Source: an uncultured bacterium (GTDB taxonomy: Bacteria > Pseudomonadota > Gammaproteobacteria > Burkholderiales > Burkholderiaceae_E). Taken from it: a stretch of 6,662 bases of DNA. The position numbers and the translations under genes are program-made. Location of the stretch: the NCBI GenBank assembly GCA_903864485.1, contig CAIPGD010000509.1:1-6662 (forward strand). Reading direction: 5' to 3'. Position 1 is the first letter of the stretch. The number at the start of each line of letters is the position of its first letter. The notes under the pieces were generated by a model. It made no database searches. It had not been told where the DNA came from and worked only from the letters and a program-made list of their open reading frames with translations. Below are positions 6,196 to 6,662 of this stretch, in pieces.

Positions 6196-6662
6196 GCCAG
6201 CACGCTCCCGGTCCAGGCCGAATCGCGTTCGCGGTCAACCAATTGCCAGCGTGCGCGGGCCATGGCGAGCGCGGCGCATCCCAGCCACATCGCGAGGACG
6301 CACACAAAAAGGGTCGCTTTCATGATTGGCGCCATTTTGGAGCCCCCCGACATGGAGAGCGATGCGCCCTGATGCAGGGTGTTCCAGAAGACCACCGAAA
6401 AATAAATCAGCGGGATATTCACCAGGCCGACTAATGTGAACACGCTGAGCAACTGATCGGTCTTGCGTTCATCATCAATGAGCGAAGCGACTGCGATCAG
6501 GCCTAAATAGATAAACAGCAGCAGCAACTCGAAGGTGAGCCGGGCATCCCAGATCCAGTAGGTCCCCCACGTGGGCTTACCCCAAAGCGATCCGGTTACC
6601 AGTGCCAGCAAGGTCATCCAGGCGCCTGTGGGCAGCATCGCCCGCATCATGACCGCGGAGAC
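6192..6662 (-). CDS. ccmC: CcmC, heme delivery protein (N-terminus outside window)
   Basis: CcmC is the inner-membrane protein that presents heme to CcmE. The frame is open to the right edge, giving 156 visible C-terminal residues starting VSAVMMRAML; the Met at 6650 is internal, not the start. Compared with E. coli CcmC (245 aa), about 87 residues are missing, including the helix that carries the first heme-ligand His (E. coli H60). The WWD motif is WGKPTWGTYWIWDARLT at visible residues 27-43, with Tyr replacing one Trp of the common WGTWWVWDARLT. The second heme-ligand His (E. coli H184) is retained in WNTLHQG (visible residue 97). Four hydrophobic segments are visible. The C-terminus RDSAWTGSVLA overlaps ccmD by ATGA. 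ccmA and ccmB would be expected further upstream. Confidence 0.97.
   Translation of the reverse strand, partial: VSAVMMRAMLPTGAWMTLLALVTGSLWGKPTWGTYWIWDARLTFELLLLFIYLGLIAVASLIDDERKTDQLLSVFTLVGLVNIPLIYFSVVFWNTLHQGASLSMSGGSKMAPIMKATLFVCVLAMWLGCAALAMARARWQLVDRERDSAWTGSVLA
6205..6209 (-). promoter_or_regulatory. Ribosome binding site of ccmD
   Basis: GGGAG on the minus strand sits 9 nt before the ccmD ATG, within the last codons of ccmC. It supports the chosen start of this very short gene. Confidence 0.6.

Noticed and set aside
5620..6372. 250-codon open frame on the plus strand
   Set aside because: It lies antisense to ccmF/ccmE/ccmD/ccmC, all strongly identified. Its composition is that of a shadow frame, and it shows no recognisable domain.

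Overview
The window is a gene-dense, GC-rich stretch of bacterial DNA, almost certainly proteobacterial. Every gene I can support lies on the minus strand, so transcription runs from the right end (6662) to the left end (1). The right two thirds is a System I cytochrome c maturation (Ccm) operon in the order ccmC(partial)-ccmD-ccmE-ccmF-ccmG-ccmH. Protein details such as ELRCLVCQNQT-type spacing in CcmH and LAKHDENYMPP in CcmE look beta/gammaproteobacterial, but I cannot name a genus from sequence alone.

Layout, in direction of transcription. ccmC enters from the right edge, lacking about 87 N-terminal codons. It overlaps ccmD (46 aa) by ATGA. ccmE follows after 6 bp; ccmE/ccmF and ccmF/ccmG also overlap by ATGA; ccmH follows after 14 bp. 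Together these would carry heme export and chaperoning (CcmC, D, E), heme ligation (CcmF, H) and reduction of apocytochrome cysteines (CcmG, H). ccmA and ccmB would be expected beyond the right edge. No separate ccmI is visible downstream of ccmH.

After a 52 bp gap the same strand continues with an accessory module: a 434-aa class III nucleotide cyclase with C-terminal Sel1-like repeats; 15 bp later a 280-aa HD-type metallo-phosphohydrolase with a YHNxxH...HD...D ligand pattern; and, overlapping it by 8 bp, an unidentified helical protein cut by the left edge. The cyclase next to a putative phosphodiesterase suggests a small make-and-break cyclic nucleotide module, possibly co-expressed with cytochrome c maturation. 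That functional link is inference.

Oddities worth a look: CcmH has no visible signal peptide and carries a 15-bp tandem repeat array in its C-terminal tail; the cyclase has Gly and Asn where base-selecting residues normally sit; and ccmE contains a run of ten C on its coding strand. I saw no RNA genes, CRISPR arrays, insertion sequences or convincing terminators, and there is no gene-free stretch longer than 52 bp.
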